DNA from: Sphingomonadaceae bacterium
GTDB taxonomy: Bacteria > Pseudomonadota > Alphaproteobacteria > Sphingomonadales > Sphingomonadaceae
Length of the DNA: 9,092 nucleotides
Assembly (NCBI GenBank): GCA_013821585.1
Contig: JACDGO010000060.1
Span: 1 to 9,092 of the forward strand
Direction: 5' to 3'
Below are positions 1-5,839 of the stretch, one piece after another (the first letter of the stretch is position 1; every line of letters begins with the position of its first letter). The notes beneath the pieces were generated by a model that was given only the letters and a program-made list of their open reading frames with translations, was not told where the DNA came from and ran no database searches. The translations under genes and the position numbers were made by a program.

Positions 1-172
1 GCTCCTGTGCAGATCGCTTTGACAACGATCACAGCTTCGCAGCGGGTTCTCCCGAATCAACTGCCAAACAGAGCGCCGTCCACACCATCAGGCTAATGCG
101 AACCCCTCTCTGGTCGGTGGACATCGGGCGCTGCCGGCACATTCCGGTTTATCTAGGCACGCGATACAGGCA

Positions 173-688
173 CTAAGCTGCCGCGTGTGACGCGGTGAGT
201 CGCCGCGCCAGCAGCAAGGCGACATCGTACGGCGTTGCGACAAACTCCTTCAGTATCAGCCTTGCCTGCGCGACGCTCGACAGACTGCCCGCGCGCTCAG
301 GCAGACCGGGAACGACGACCTTATAGCCCAGCAAGCGTAAGAGCAGCGCGCAGCGCGGTTGACGATAGCCGCTCGTGCAGCACACGACTATCCGGCAATC
401 GCCCCGCTCGCGAAGGATCGCATCGCACAGCCGGACCGACTCCAGCGTGTCCCGCGCAAGCCGCTCCACAACGATGCGATGCGTCGCGATGCCCGCGGCA
501 ATGAGACAGCGTCGCATGACGTCCGCCTCGGCCGGTCCCTCGTCTCCGACGCCGCCCGTCGGGATGACGATCGCTTCGGGATCACGGCGCGCCCATGCGA
601 CGGCGCCGTCGATTCGGTGTTGGAGAGCCGCGCTCGGGCTTCCGCCCGGACGGACCGCTGCGCCAAAGACGATGACGTAGTTTCGCAC
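173..688 (-). CDS. YdcF/DUF218 (ElyC/SanA-like) family protein
   Basis: This 171-aa protein has the layout of the YdcF/DUF218 superfamily, a Rossmann-like fold whose best-known members (ElyC, SanA, YdcF) are linked to the envelope; the reaction is unknown for most members. Visible features are an N-terminal beta strand leading to a GAAVRPGG loop (res. 9-16), a family-typical 'R...A' helix (res. 25-31), a TGGVGDEGPAEADVM block (res. 44-58) matching the 'GG...EA..M' signature, an 'ARDTLESV' block (res. 78-85; family 'S.nT.en'), and a 'VVCCTSGYRQPR' strand-loop (res. 101-112; family 'vts..h..Ra'). There is no membrane helix or signal peptide, so it is the soluble, YdcF-like form rather than the anchored ElyC/SanA form. 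The start is GTG at 688, with an AGGG-type ribosome site about 8 nt upstream. It diverges from the DedA-type gene with only 57 bp between them. Family assignment is fairly secure; the role is unknown. Confidence 0.85.
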   Translation of the reverse strand: MRNYVIVFGAAVRPGGSPSAALQHRIDGAVAWARRDPEAIVIPTGGVGDEGPAEADVMRRCLIAAGIATHRIVVERLARDTLESVRLCDAILRERGDCRIVVCCTSGYRQPRCALLLRLLGYKVVVPGLPERAGSLSSVAQARLILKEFVATPYDVALLLARRLTASHAAA

Positions 689-712
689 CGACAGACCCTA
701 TCCCAAATGACG

Positions 713-737
713 CGAACGTTCACTTGGTTGATGCGTT
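713..737 (+). promoter_or_regulatory. Candidate EcfG-type promoter upstream of the DedA-like gene
   Basis: CGAAC at 713-717 and CGTT at 734-737 are separated by exactly 16 nt. The alphaproteobacterial EcfG general-stress consensus is GGAAC-N16/17-CGTT, so only the first base of the -35 element differs. The -10 element ends 8 nt before the ATG at 746, which would give a leaderless or nearly leaderless mRNA; this fits the lack of a Shine-Dalgarno sequence before that ATG. It remains a candidate because a one-mismatch match in GC-rich DNA can arise by chance. Confidence 0.4.
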
Positions 738-745
738 GACGCGCG

Positions 746-1324
746 ATGACAGGCACGCTCGCGACGCTTATCCATCACTATGGCGTGCTGGGCGTCGCAT
801 TGGGCGCGGGCTTTGAACGCGAAGCGGCGGTCATCACCGGCGGCGTTCTGGCGCGCCACGGCGCGTTCAATCCGATCGGCACCGCGATCGCAGCCTGGCT
901 CGGCTCGTTCGCCGCCGACCAGGTCTTCTTTGCTCTAGGCCGCTCGCAACGCGACAGCCGCTTCGTCGCGCGGGTGGCTCGAAAGGCGGCGTTCAACCGC
1001 GCGCTGGCGGCGATCGAGCGCCACCCCGTCGCATTCTGCATCGCCTTCAGGTTCGTCTACGGCTTTCGCGTCGCGGGACCCGTCGCGATCGGCGTCTCGC
1101 ACGTCCCCGCGCGTCTGTTCCTGCTCCTCAATTCCGTCTCGGCCGCACTGTGGGCGGCGCTATTCACTGCGCTTGGCTACTGTCTCGGCGCGACCTTCGA
1201 ACGAGCCCTGCGCGGTCTTTTGACGCCTGCGCATCTCGCGATCGCGGTCGTAGCGGCTGCGGTGTTGCTTGCTGCGGCCCATCTTTGGCGACAGCAAGCG
1301 GCTCGGGCGTCTCGTTTGTCCTGA
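746..1324 (+). CDS. DedA/VTT-domain family inner-membrane protein
   Basis: This 192-aa membrane protein matches the DedA (SNARE-associated/VTT) family, whose members act in envelope homeostasis and, in several cases, in flipping undecaprenyl phosphate or phospholipids. The N-terminus 'LIHHYGVLGVALGAGFERE' (res. 8-26) matches the first re-entrant/helix segment with its conserved acidic residue. 'GGVLARHG' (res. 32-39) and the following 'GSFAADQVFFALGR' (res. 53-66) match the second conserved block. 'FRFVYGFRVAGPVAIGVSHV' (res. 101-120) matches the family's arginine-rich 'RF.yG.R...p..aG' signature. Two more hydrophobic stretches follow (about res. 124-150 and 163-181), and the C-terminus is basic. 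The length is typical for the family. The start is ATG at 746; there is no convincing ribosome site, but the homology begins right after this codon and an EcfG-like promoter lies just upstream. The corA-type gene lies 158 bp downstream and is probably a separate unit. Confidence 0.85.
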   Translation: MTGTLATLIHHYGVLGVALGAGFEREAAVITGGVLARHGAFNPIGTAIAAWLGSFAADQVFFALGRSQRDSRFVARVARKAAFNRALAAIERHPVAFCIAFRFVYGFRVAGPVAIGVSHVPARLFLLLNSVSAALWAALFTALGYCLGATFERALRGLLTPAHLAIAVVAAAVLLAAAHLWRQQAARASRLS

Positions 1325-1470
1325 GCGGTTCCGCCAGCGGCGCAGGCAAGGGCCGGCACAACGCTGCCGCCATCGGCGCGGCACATCCCGCAGAAGCCCG
1401 AAAGTTCGTCGCTGTCTTGCGCGTTGAAATGCCCTATCGCTGACGCGATGATCATGGCGGAGCATCGAAC

Positions 1471-1475
1471 GGAGG
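1471..1475 (+). promoter_or_regulatory. Ribosome binding site that sets the corA start
   Basis: GGAGG lies 7 nt before the GTG at 1483 but only 1 nt before the in-frame TTG at 1477. The spacing decides in favour of GTG 1483. Confidence 0.8.
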
Positions 1476-1482
1476 TTTGTCG

Positions 1483-2493
1483 GTGACAGTTCATATTTTT
1501 GCCTATGACGCTGACGGCCGTGACGACGAAATTGCGCTGGACGATCTCGATCCTTCGGCCTTCGGCGAACACAAACTGGTGTGGATCGACGTGTCGGATG
1601 GCGATCGAACCGCTCTCGAGACCATTTCGGAAAGGCTCGGCGTCGAAGCCGAACCTTTCTTGGCGGTGCTCGGCGATGTAGAGAATGTCCCTCAAAACTT
1701 CGGCACGTTTTTGCGGTTTTCGGTGGATGCGGCACCGTTGCCCGAAGACTTTTCTACTGGATCGGTAAAGCCGGACCGGGTGACCGAAAATAGGCCGAAG
1801 CTGGACAAGCGCGTGGTGTTTTTTTTCAGTGAACAGTGGCTCGTCACGGTTCACGACGATCGTGTAGATTTCCTCAACCAGTTCCGCGAGCAGGATCAGA
1901 GTGACACGCTGATCGGCCTGCTTTCGCCGCTAGCGCTCGCGGCTTCGTTGCTCGACTGGCACCTAGGCGAGTTCTTTGAGGACGTTTCGAAGATCGCCGC
2001 GGATGTCGACGCACTCGACGAGCGGGTGCTGCGCGAGAATGCGTCGAGCACGCTACTCGGGCGGATCGTAACGCTGCGGCGACGTACATCGCGCTTGCGC
2101 GAACTGCTCGTCCGCAACCGTCTCGTGTTTTACGGTCTCTCGCGACCCGACCTGATCCTCATCGCCAATTCGGACAGCGTTGCCAATTACCAGCTACTCG
2201 CCACGCGGTTCGAACGCGCTCTCGATGAAGTCGAACGCGTGCGTGATCTCATCAGCGGCAGCTTCGATCTGTTCTCTTCGCGCAACGGCATCGAAACCAA
2301 CGCCCTGGTCAAGGTTCTGACGATCGTCACCGCCGTATTCGGCTATTTCGGCGCGACCGCGGGAATTTTCGGAATGAACGTCAAAGCGACGGTTTTTGAG
2401 GGCGGAGACCTGACCTTCGCGATCATCGTCGGGACAGTTTTCGTGACGAGCGTTCTCGCAATCGTGATCGCCCGGACGAAAAAATGGATCTGA
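1483..2493 (+). CDS. corA: CorA-family divalent cation (Mg2+/Co2+ type) transporter
   Basis: CorA proteins form homopentameric channels that bring Mg2+ (and in some clades Co2+, Ni2+ or export Zn2+) across the inner membrane. With the GTG start the protein is 336 aa, the usual length. The large cytoplasmic N-terminal part (res. 1-275) holds the alpha/beta domain ('LVWIDVSDGDRTALETIS', 'FFFSEQWLVTVHDD') followed by the long stalk helices ('ADVDALDERVL', 'LGRIVTLRRRTSRLRELLV'). Two C-terminal membrane helices lie at about res. 276-297 and 311-330. The diagnostic GMN triplet is at res. 297-299, followed by a short periplasmic loop containing Glu306. The chain ends in a basic 'RTKKWI' tail, as is usual for the family. 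A GGAGG ribosome site supports the start. The cation preferred cannot be read from the sequence, and this may be one of several CorA paralogues. Three hairpins follow the stop codon. Confidence 0.93.
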   Translation: MTVHIFAYDADGRDDEIALDDLDPSAFGEHKLVWIDVSDGDRTALETISERLGVEAEPFLAVLGDVENVPQNFGTFLRFSVDAAPLPEDFSTGSVKPDRVTENRPKLDKRVVFFFSEQWLVTVHDDRVDFLNQFREQDQSDTLIGLLSPLALAASLLDWHLGEFFEDVSKIAADVDALDERVLRENASSTLLGRIVTLRRRTSRLRELLVRNRLVFYGLSRPDLILIANSDSVANYQLLATRFERALDEVERVRDLISGSFDLFSSRNGIETNALVKVLTIVTAVFGYFGATAGIFGMNVKATVFEGGDLTFAIIVGTVFVTSVLAIVIARTKKWI

Positions 2494-2519
2494 CCCGACC
2501 GGTGGGCGTCACCTTAAGG

Positions 2520-2586
2520 GCCGGGACCGTGCGGTCCGGCTGCACGAGCCAATTGGCTATTTGGCTCTGGCGGCTTTCCTAGCCGC
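2520..2586 (+). terminator. Cluster of three adjacent hairpins downstream of corA
   Basis: Three inverted repeats lie in 67 bp starting 26 bp after the corA stop. The first is GCCGGGACCG/CGGTCCGGC (2520-2529/2532-2540, one unpaired G, 2-nt loop). The second is GAGCCAA/TTGGCTC (2546-2552/2561-2567, 8-nt loop). The third is GCGGCT/AGCCGC (2570-2575/2581-2586, 5-nt loop TTCCT). None has a U-tract, so this is not a textbook intrinsic terminator. It may act as an RNA 3'-end stabiliser or a weak terminator. No open reading frame with a ribosome site covers the region. Confidence 0.4.
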
Positions 2587-2686
2587 GCGGTGATGTCCGA
2601 CCCCGCACCCGCGACCGCGCCTGCCTTGGCGTGACCAAGCCCGACGAAATGACTGGCCGTGTAGTTCATACTTATAGGATCCGTAC

Positions 2687-3142
2687 ATGAAGGCTCAGAC
2701 GATGCGGCGCTTGCGCCAGTTACATCACTATGTCGGCATGTTCTTCGCGCCCGCGGTGATATTTTTCGCTCTGAGCGGAGCGTTACAGACCTTCCGCTTG
2801 CAGGAGGCGAGCGGATTTGGGGGTCCGCCACCGGGCTGGATCGTCTGGATGGCAAGCGTGCACAAGGATCAGTCGCTACCGCAGGCAAAACCGACCCCAA
2901 TGGATAAGATCGGTTCTATCCCCGGCTCGGAAGGGCCGACGGCGCCCCCGAACGCGCACAAACACAACAATCCGCGATCGGCGCAGGCACTCAAAATCTT
3001 TGTCGCGCTACTCGCCGCCGGCCTGATCATTTCATCGCTTCTCGGCATCACCATCGCGTTGAACAACCGCGCAACGCGCCGCATATCCCTCGCCCTGCTC
3101 ACAGCCGGGGCGTTATTTCCGCTGCTGTTTTTGATGGTCTGA
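2687..3142 (+). CDS. Small PepSY-associated-type membrane protein
   Basis: This 151-aa protein begins with 'RRLRQLHHYVGMFFAPAVIF' (res. 7-26), the 'R.LH...G..f.p...f...sG' opening of PepSY-associated transmembrane proteins, where the histidine pair sits at the start of the first helix. Hydrophobic helices are seen at about res. 17-36, 102-125 and 132-150. The roughly 65-residue stretch between the first two is Pro/Gly/Lys-rich with several His (about res. 45-98) and is probably an extracytoplasmic loop. It is much shorter than full PepSY_TM proteins (350 aa or more), so it represents the compact version known from sphingomonads and other proteobacteria and is annotated mostly as hypothetical. 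The start at 2687 is preceded by AGGA (2676-2679); a second in-frame ATG is at 2702. A link to iron, haem or redox handling is known for some larger relatives, but nothing here proves it. Confidence 0.7.
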   Translation: MKAQTMRRLRQLHHYVGMFFAPAVIFFALSGALQTFRLQEASGFGGPPPGWIVWMASVHKDQSLPQAKPTPMDKIGSIPGSEGPTAPPNAHKHNNPRSAQALKIFVALLAAGLIISSLLGITIALNNRATRRISLALLTAGALFPLLFLMV

Positions 3143-3468
3143 CCCGGAGCTACGCAAGTTCGTATCGGTCGTCGGCAGCCGGTCCCGTTCGAGCGCCGGT
3201 GCGGGACGTGTACGCTTCGTCACGGAAATTGCGTGCGGCCGCTCGCATCGTTCGAGCGCGTGCTCTGCCAACAGCAAGTCATCGGCAGATGAAAGTCGAT
3301 GCGCTGCCGTCCCGCTATTTACGCGGGAAGCGCTAGCCATCCTCTTAGCCCGCCCTATAGCGACGCCACGGGGACTGAATATCGCATGGCTCGGATCACG
3401 CCGCCTACCCACTGGCCGCGGACTCCGCGCGCACTGCTCCGCGACGGCAGAGTCCAGCATCGTCGACG
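3143..3468. other. Non-coding or decayed stretch
   Basis: No credible gene, RNA or repeat is seen here. The open frames on both strands are basic, low-complexity shadows typical of GC-rich non-coding DNA. The last part, from about 3379, stays open in the frame that leads into the AI-2E remnant and may be the decayed 5' end of that gene. Confidence 0.5.
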
Positions 3469-3690
3469 ATGCAATGGGTGGCGGGAGCCATCGTCATCGC
3501 ATCGATGTACTTCGCTCGCTCAGTGTTGGTGCCTATCATTCTCGCGATCGGGCTGTGCTGTGCGCCAGATGCAGCGCGGAACGTTCCGTCGCGCCTCTCT
3601 CGTCGATTTCAATCCTGGCGACGCGAGCGCGATTTGCATCGCCGGACTCTTTGTACCGCCAATCGTATCGAGGCTCTTGCCGAGCAGGTC
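3469..3690 (+). pseudogene. AI-2E family transporter (PerM/TqsA-like), N-terminal remnant with multiple frameshifts
   Basis: The stretch starts 'MQWVAGAIVIASMYFARSVL' and continues 'VPIILAI', matching the first helix of AI-2E-family transporters ('...aLyfar.vLvPl.lAilLsf'). The expected second part then appears in pieces in different frames: 'VPSRLS' (frame of 3469), 'SISILAT' (3603-3623, frame of 3474), 'AICIAGLFV' (3629-3655, third frame), and 'ANRIEALAEQV' (3658-3690, back in the first frame). Joined together they follow the family order: the 'vPr' loop, second helix, then the '.Q...L...' amphipathic segment. Intact members are about 350 aa or longer with several more helices, so only about the first fifth survives. 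AI-2E members export various small molecules or ions, but this copy cannot be functional. Alternative: chance hydrophobic similarity, judged less likely because four pieces fall in the correct order. Confidence 0.5.
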
Positions 3691-3856
3691 AGATCGGCCT
3701 TCCCGAAACTGCCCGTCATAGTCGGGGTTGCGGTGGATGAAATGACCGCCCGGGCACAAAGCGAGCCTCGGGCCGAAGGTGGCCACTCGGCCGGAATCAC
3801 GGACACTTGTCTGTCCACACTTTCAGAATTGCGCACGGCGCTGATTCATTAGCTTT

Positions 3857-4311
3857 GTGCCGGAGACGCTCCAAGGTTGCGCCGCCGGGATCCTAATCGC
3901 CGACGGAACCGACGCCGCCGAACTGAAGTCGCTCGTCGGCGCGATCGAGAAAGCGAAAGGCAAGGCTGCGCTCGTGGCGCCCAAGGTTGGCGGGGCAAAA
4001 TTGTCGGATGGCGGCATGCGGAGGGCCGACGGCCAGCTTGCCGGCTCGCCCTCGCAGATCTTTGATGCGGTTGCCGTGGCGCTGTCCGAGCGAGGCTGTG
4101 CCGCCCTGCTGAAGGAAGGCGCGGCCGTGGAATGGGTGATGAATGCCTTCGGTCATCTCAAGGCGATTGGCGCGAGCACGGCAGCGAACCCCTGCTCGAC
4201 AAGGCCGGAGTCGTGCCGGACGATGGGGTCACGGCGCTGGATGGCAAGTTTGTCGCAGCCGCTGCCCGGCGATTCTACAAGCGGGAACCGAGCGTTAGGA
4301 CGCTCGCCTAG
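3857..4311 (+). pseudogene. katE: KatE/HPII-type large-subunit catalase, isolated C-terminal domain with frameshift
   Basis: The translation 'ETLQGCAAGILIADGTDAAE', then 'ALVAPKVGG', 'LSDGGMRRADGQLAGSPS', 'IFDAVAVALSERGCAALLKE', 'AAVEWVMNAFGHLKAIG', matches the class-I-glutamine-amidotransferase-like (flavodoxin-fold) C-terminal domain of clade 2, large-subunit catalases. In the first frame the match ends at 'AANP' (about 4192). It resumes one frame over as 'LLDKAGVVPDDGVTAL', 'FVAAAARRFYKREPSVRTLA' and a TAG stop at 4309-4311. Adding one C to the CCCC run at 4189-4192 restores a continuous reading frame to the normal catalase end. The haem-binding catalytic core (about 500 aa) is entirely missing upstream; decayed AI-2E-like DNA lies there instead. 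In intact enzymes this domain is not catalytic and contributes to stability and access to the haem. The open reading frame continuing in the original frame to 4789 is an artefact of the shift. Confidence 0.85.
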
Positions 4312-4483
4312 TTCGGGCGTTCGCCGGTGCGCGTTTCGGAGGCCGAGAGTCTCGAGCGGGCGCACGATCCGGACAGTGCCGAAATGGAGCTCATGGAGTT
4401 TAGGCTGGACGTCTCGACCCGTGCCGCCGCAGCCTAGATCGGGCGACGCATCGAGCCGGCGAGAAGAATGCGGTTTAAGGGAG

Positions 4484-4517
4484 AAAGCGGCTCGGTATAA
4501 AATACCGAGCCGCTTTT
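4484..4517. terminator. Perfect 15-bp hairpin, probable bidirectional terminator
   Basis: AAAGCGGCTCGGTAT (4484-4498), loop AAA, ATACCGAGCCGCTTT (4502-4516), then a further T at 4517. The stem has no mismatch and has A/T-rich flanks on both strands. It begins 6 bp after the stop codon of the minus-strand stress gene (last base 4523), so it ends that operon. In the plus direction it is followed by TTTTCAATTTC and would also stop read-through from the catalase remnant. Confidence 0.9.
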
Positions 4518-4522
4518 CAATT

Positions 4523-5140
4523 TCATCGATCCGAACTGGCGTATCGCGTTCGCTCGTCGTTTGCCTGGTCCCGGTTGTAGGCGGGAGCCTTCTCGTCGAA
4601 CGCCGACCAGCCAGCGTCGCGATAGACTTTGCCACGCGTCGCTGCATCTACACCGCGACTTCCCGCCAAGAGGTTGTCGACCTCAGCAGCGCGCCCGCCG
4701 GCGTTCCGGACGCTCACCAGTGTGCCGCCGCGGCGCAGCCCTTCAGAATAAACATGCGCATCCTCGTCAGAATGGCCAGCGTGCTTTAGTGCGCCAACGA
4801 TTCCGCCGGTCGCGGCGCCGCCAAGCGCGCCGATACCCGCGCCCGCTGCTGTCGCGACGAGCCAGCCTGCCGCGACGATCGGTCCGAGGCCGGGAATCGC
4901 AAGAAGGCCGAGGCCCGCCAGCAGTCCGCCGACGCCTCCGATCGCGGCGCCGGTCGACGCACCCCGTGAGACGTCGCCATCCTCATTGACGTTGCCGTCA
5001 ACCGACTTCGTGCGAACATGGTCGCCGTCCTGGGCGACGATGCTGATATCGTCACGCGGAACGGCCGCTGCTTCGAGTGCGGTCACGGCAGCGGCTGCGT
5101 CGTCGTAGTGATCGAACAAACGTGTCTGGATATCGGACAT
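4523..5140 (-). CDS. General stress protein 17M-like (YflT/GsiB-type) domain protein
   Basis: This 205-aa protein starts 'RLFDHYDDAAAAVTALEAAA' (from res. 7) followed by 'VPRDDISIVAQD', the pattern of the heat/general-stress YflT-type domain (a ferredoxin-like fold of about 60 aa: '.aLFd...dA..Av..L...Gi...disvv'). A glycine/alanine-rich hydrophobic segment follows (about res. 60-122, many GxxxG-like repeats), as in proteins of the 'glycine-zipper' type. The stretch after it ('GHSDEDAHVYSEGLRRGGTL' then 'VSVRN') returns to a beta-strand of the same domain. The charged tail (about res. 165-205) resembles the tails of other alphaproteobacterial stress proteins and looks disordered. A strong ribosome site, AAGGAG, lies upstream of the ATG. 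It follows the secreted-protein gene by 25 bp in the same operon and ends at a perfect hairpin. The molecular function is unknown; a role in stress tolerance is inferred from the family name and the candidate EcfG promoter. Confidence 0.8.
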   Translation of the reverse strand: MSDIQTRLFDHYDDAAAAVTALEAAAVPRDDISIVAQDGDHVRTKSVDGNVNEDGDVSRGASTGAAIGGVGGLLAGLGLLAIPGLGPIVAAGWLVATAAGAGIGALGGAATGGIVGALKHAGHSDEDAHVYSEGLRRGGTLVSVRNAGGRAAEVDNLLAGSRGVDAATRGKVYRDAGWSAFDEKAPAYNRDQANDERTRYASSDR

Positions 5141-5165
5141 CTCATTTACTCCTTACAGGGGTTTC

Positions 5166-5483
5166 TTAGCGAAGCGTGACATGGCCCTTGTAGTCGAGCG
5201 CGACGTTCACGCGGTGCGCGCCGCGCATCGCCGTGCCGCGCCAGACGCCGTGCGCGTCCTTCGTCAGATGTTGGACATGATCGACGCCTGCTTTCATGAT
5301 GCGCCACTCGGCTTGGCCGCGCGTATAGGAGTTCGCGCCGCCCGCTACGTTGCGCGTCAGCACGACGGACCTGTCCTTCACAGCTGGATTATGCGAACTG
5401 CTGGGGGGCGGGGTTCCGGTCGCGGCTAACGCGGGGGTGAACGCCGCCATCGCGACACACCCGATCAATACATTTACTCTCAT
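5166..5483 (-). CDS. Small secreted/periplasmic protein, PepSY-like C-terminal fold
   Basis: This 105-aa protein has a clear Sec signal peptide: basic start 'MR', hydrophobic core 'VNVLIGCVAMAAF', and a cleavage site after 'TPALA' (about res. 16-20). A Pro/Ser-rich linker follows, then the conserved core 'GANSYTRGQAEWRIMKAG' (about res. 49-66), 'HLTKDAHGVWRGTAM' (about res. 72-86) and 'VNVALDYKGHVTL'. This core is common in small hypothetical proteins of Sphingomonas and Methylobacterium-type bacteria and resembles a minimal PepSY/BLUF-like alpha-beta module, but no biochemical role is known to me. The ribosome site GAGGAG (5491-5496 as CTCCTC on the plus strand) supports the ATG at 5483. It is the first gene of a two-gene operon with the stress protein, behind an EcfG-like promoter. 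Confidence 0.75.
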   Translation of the reverse strand: MRVNVLIGCVAMAAFTPALAATGTPPPSSSHNPAVKDRSVVLTRNVAGGANSYTRGQAEWRIMKAGVDHVQHLTKDAHGVWRGTAMRGAHRVNVALDYKGHVTLR

Positions 5484-5509
5484 TGAAGCTCTCCTCTTCG
5501 AGACCGCCT

Positions 5510-5535
5510 AACGCGCGAAAGGCGGCGTGTGTTCG
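5510..5535 (-). promoter_or_regulatory. Candidate EcfG-type promoter of the stress operon
   Basis: Read on the minus strand: CGAAC (-35, 5535-5531), a 17-nt spacer, and CGTT (-10, 5513-5510). The EcfG consensus is GGAAC-N16/17-CGTT, so one base differs. The -10 element lies 26 bp before the ATG at 5483, leaving a normal short leader that contains the GAGGAG ribosome site. The downstream operon encodes a stress-type protein, which supports the assignment. Confidence 0.55.
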
Positions 5536-5839
5536 GAGGTGCGAAATAATTCGCTGGCCTGCCTTAGAGTTGAGCAGCGTGCCTCAAGAGATCCGGCGTC
5601 CCAATTTGTCGCCGGTGCGGTGATCCCACGCATCCGTTTGATCGAAGCTCATCCCCCAATTTTTGCACGGGAAGCGCAACCGTTCCCGGAAAGGACCACG
5701 GCCGCTCGACCGTGCATCGCGATGGCAGGCTTTCTCTTGGGACAGCGACACGGAGATTTATTGTGCAGCGCAGCATCGAATGTTGATTTCGACCGTTGAT
5801 ACGGTGTCGGTAGTTGCAGCCGATCCCGGGGGTACGACG
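5536..5839. other. Divergent intergenic region upstream of the esterase
   Basis: This stretch lies between the stress-operon promoter and the esterase start. The esterase reading frame stays open back to a TTG at 5663, but the added residues ('HGKRNRSRKGPRPL...') are unlike the family, and no ribosome site precedes that codon. It is therefore treated as leader and promoter DNA. No clear sigma-70 or EcfG promoter, RNA gene or repeat was recognised. Confidence 0.5.

Noticed and set aside
1..172. Possible end of a gene entering from the left edge
   Set aside because: No frame on either strand shows protein-like composition or motif; only a weak GATCG/CGATC inverted repeat was seen.
1177..1854. 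225-codon minus-strand frame across the DedA/corA junction
   Set aside because: Antisense to two well-supported genes; the composition is a shadow of the coding strand, and there is no family resemblance.
2514..2900. Minus-strand frame over the corA downstream hairpins, including a 51-aa subframe from 2669
   Set aside because: No ribosome site; it overlaps the start of the PepSY-type gene and the hairpin cluster, and no recognisable motif was seen.
3577..3588. CGGAACGTTCCG palindrome
   Set aside because: Falls in the decayed AI-2E stretch with no gene placed to be controlled by it; a 12-bp palindrome in GC-rich DNA is expected by chance.
4153..4647. 164-codon minus-strand frame opposite the catalase end
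   Set aside because: It passes through the perfect terminator and overlaps the stress gene in another frame; shadow composition.
3857..4789. 310-codon plus-strand reading frame starting in the catalase fragment
   Set aside because: Only its first 112 codons are catalase-like. The rest follows the frameshift, crosses the terminator hairpin, and runs antisense through the stress gene.
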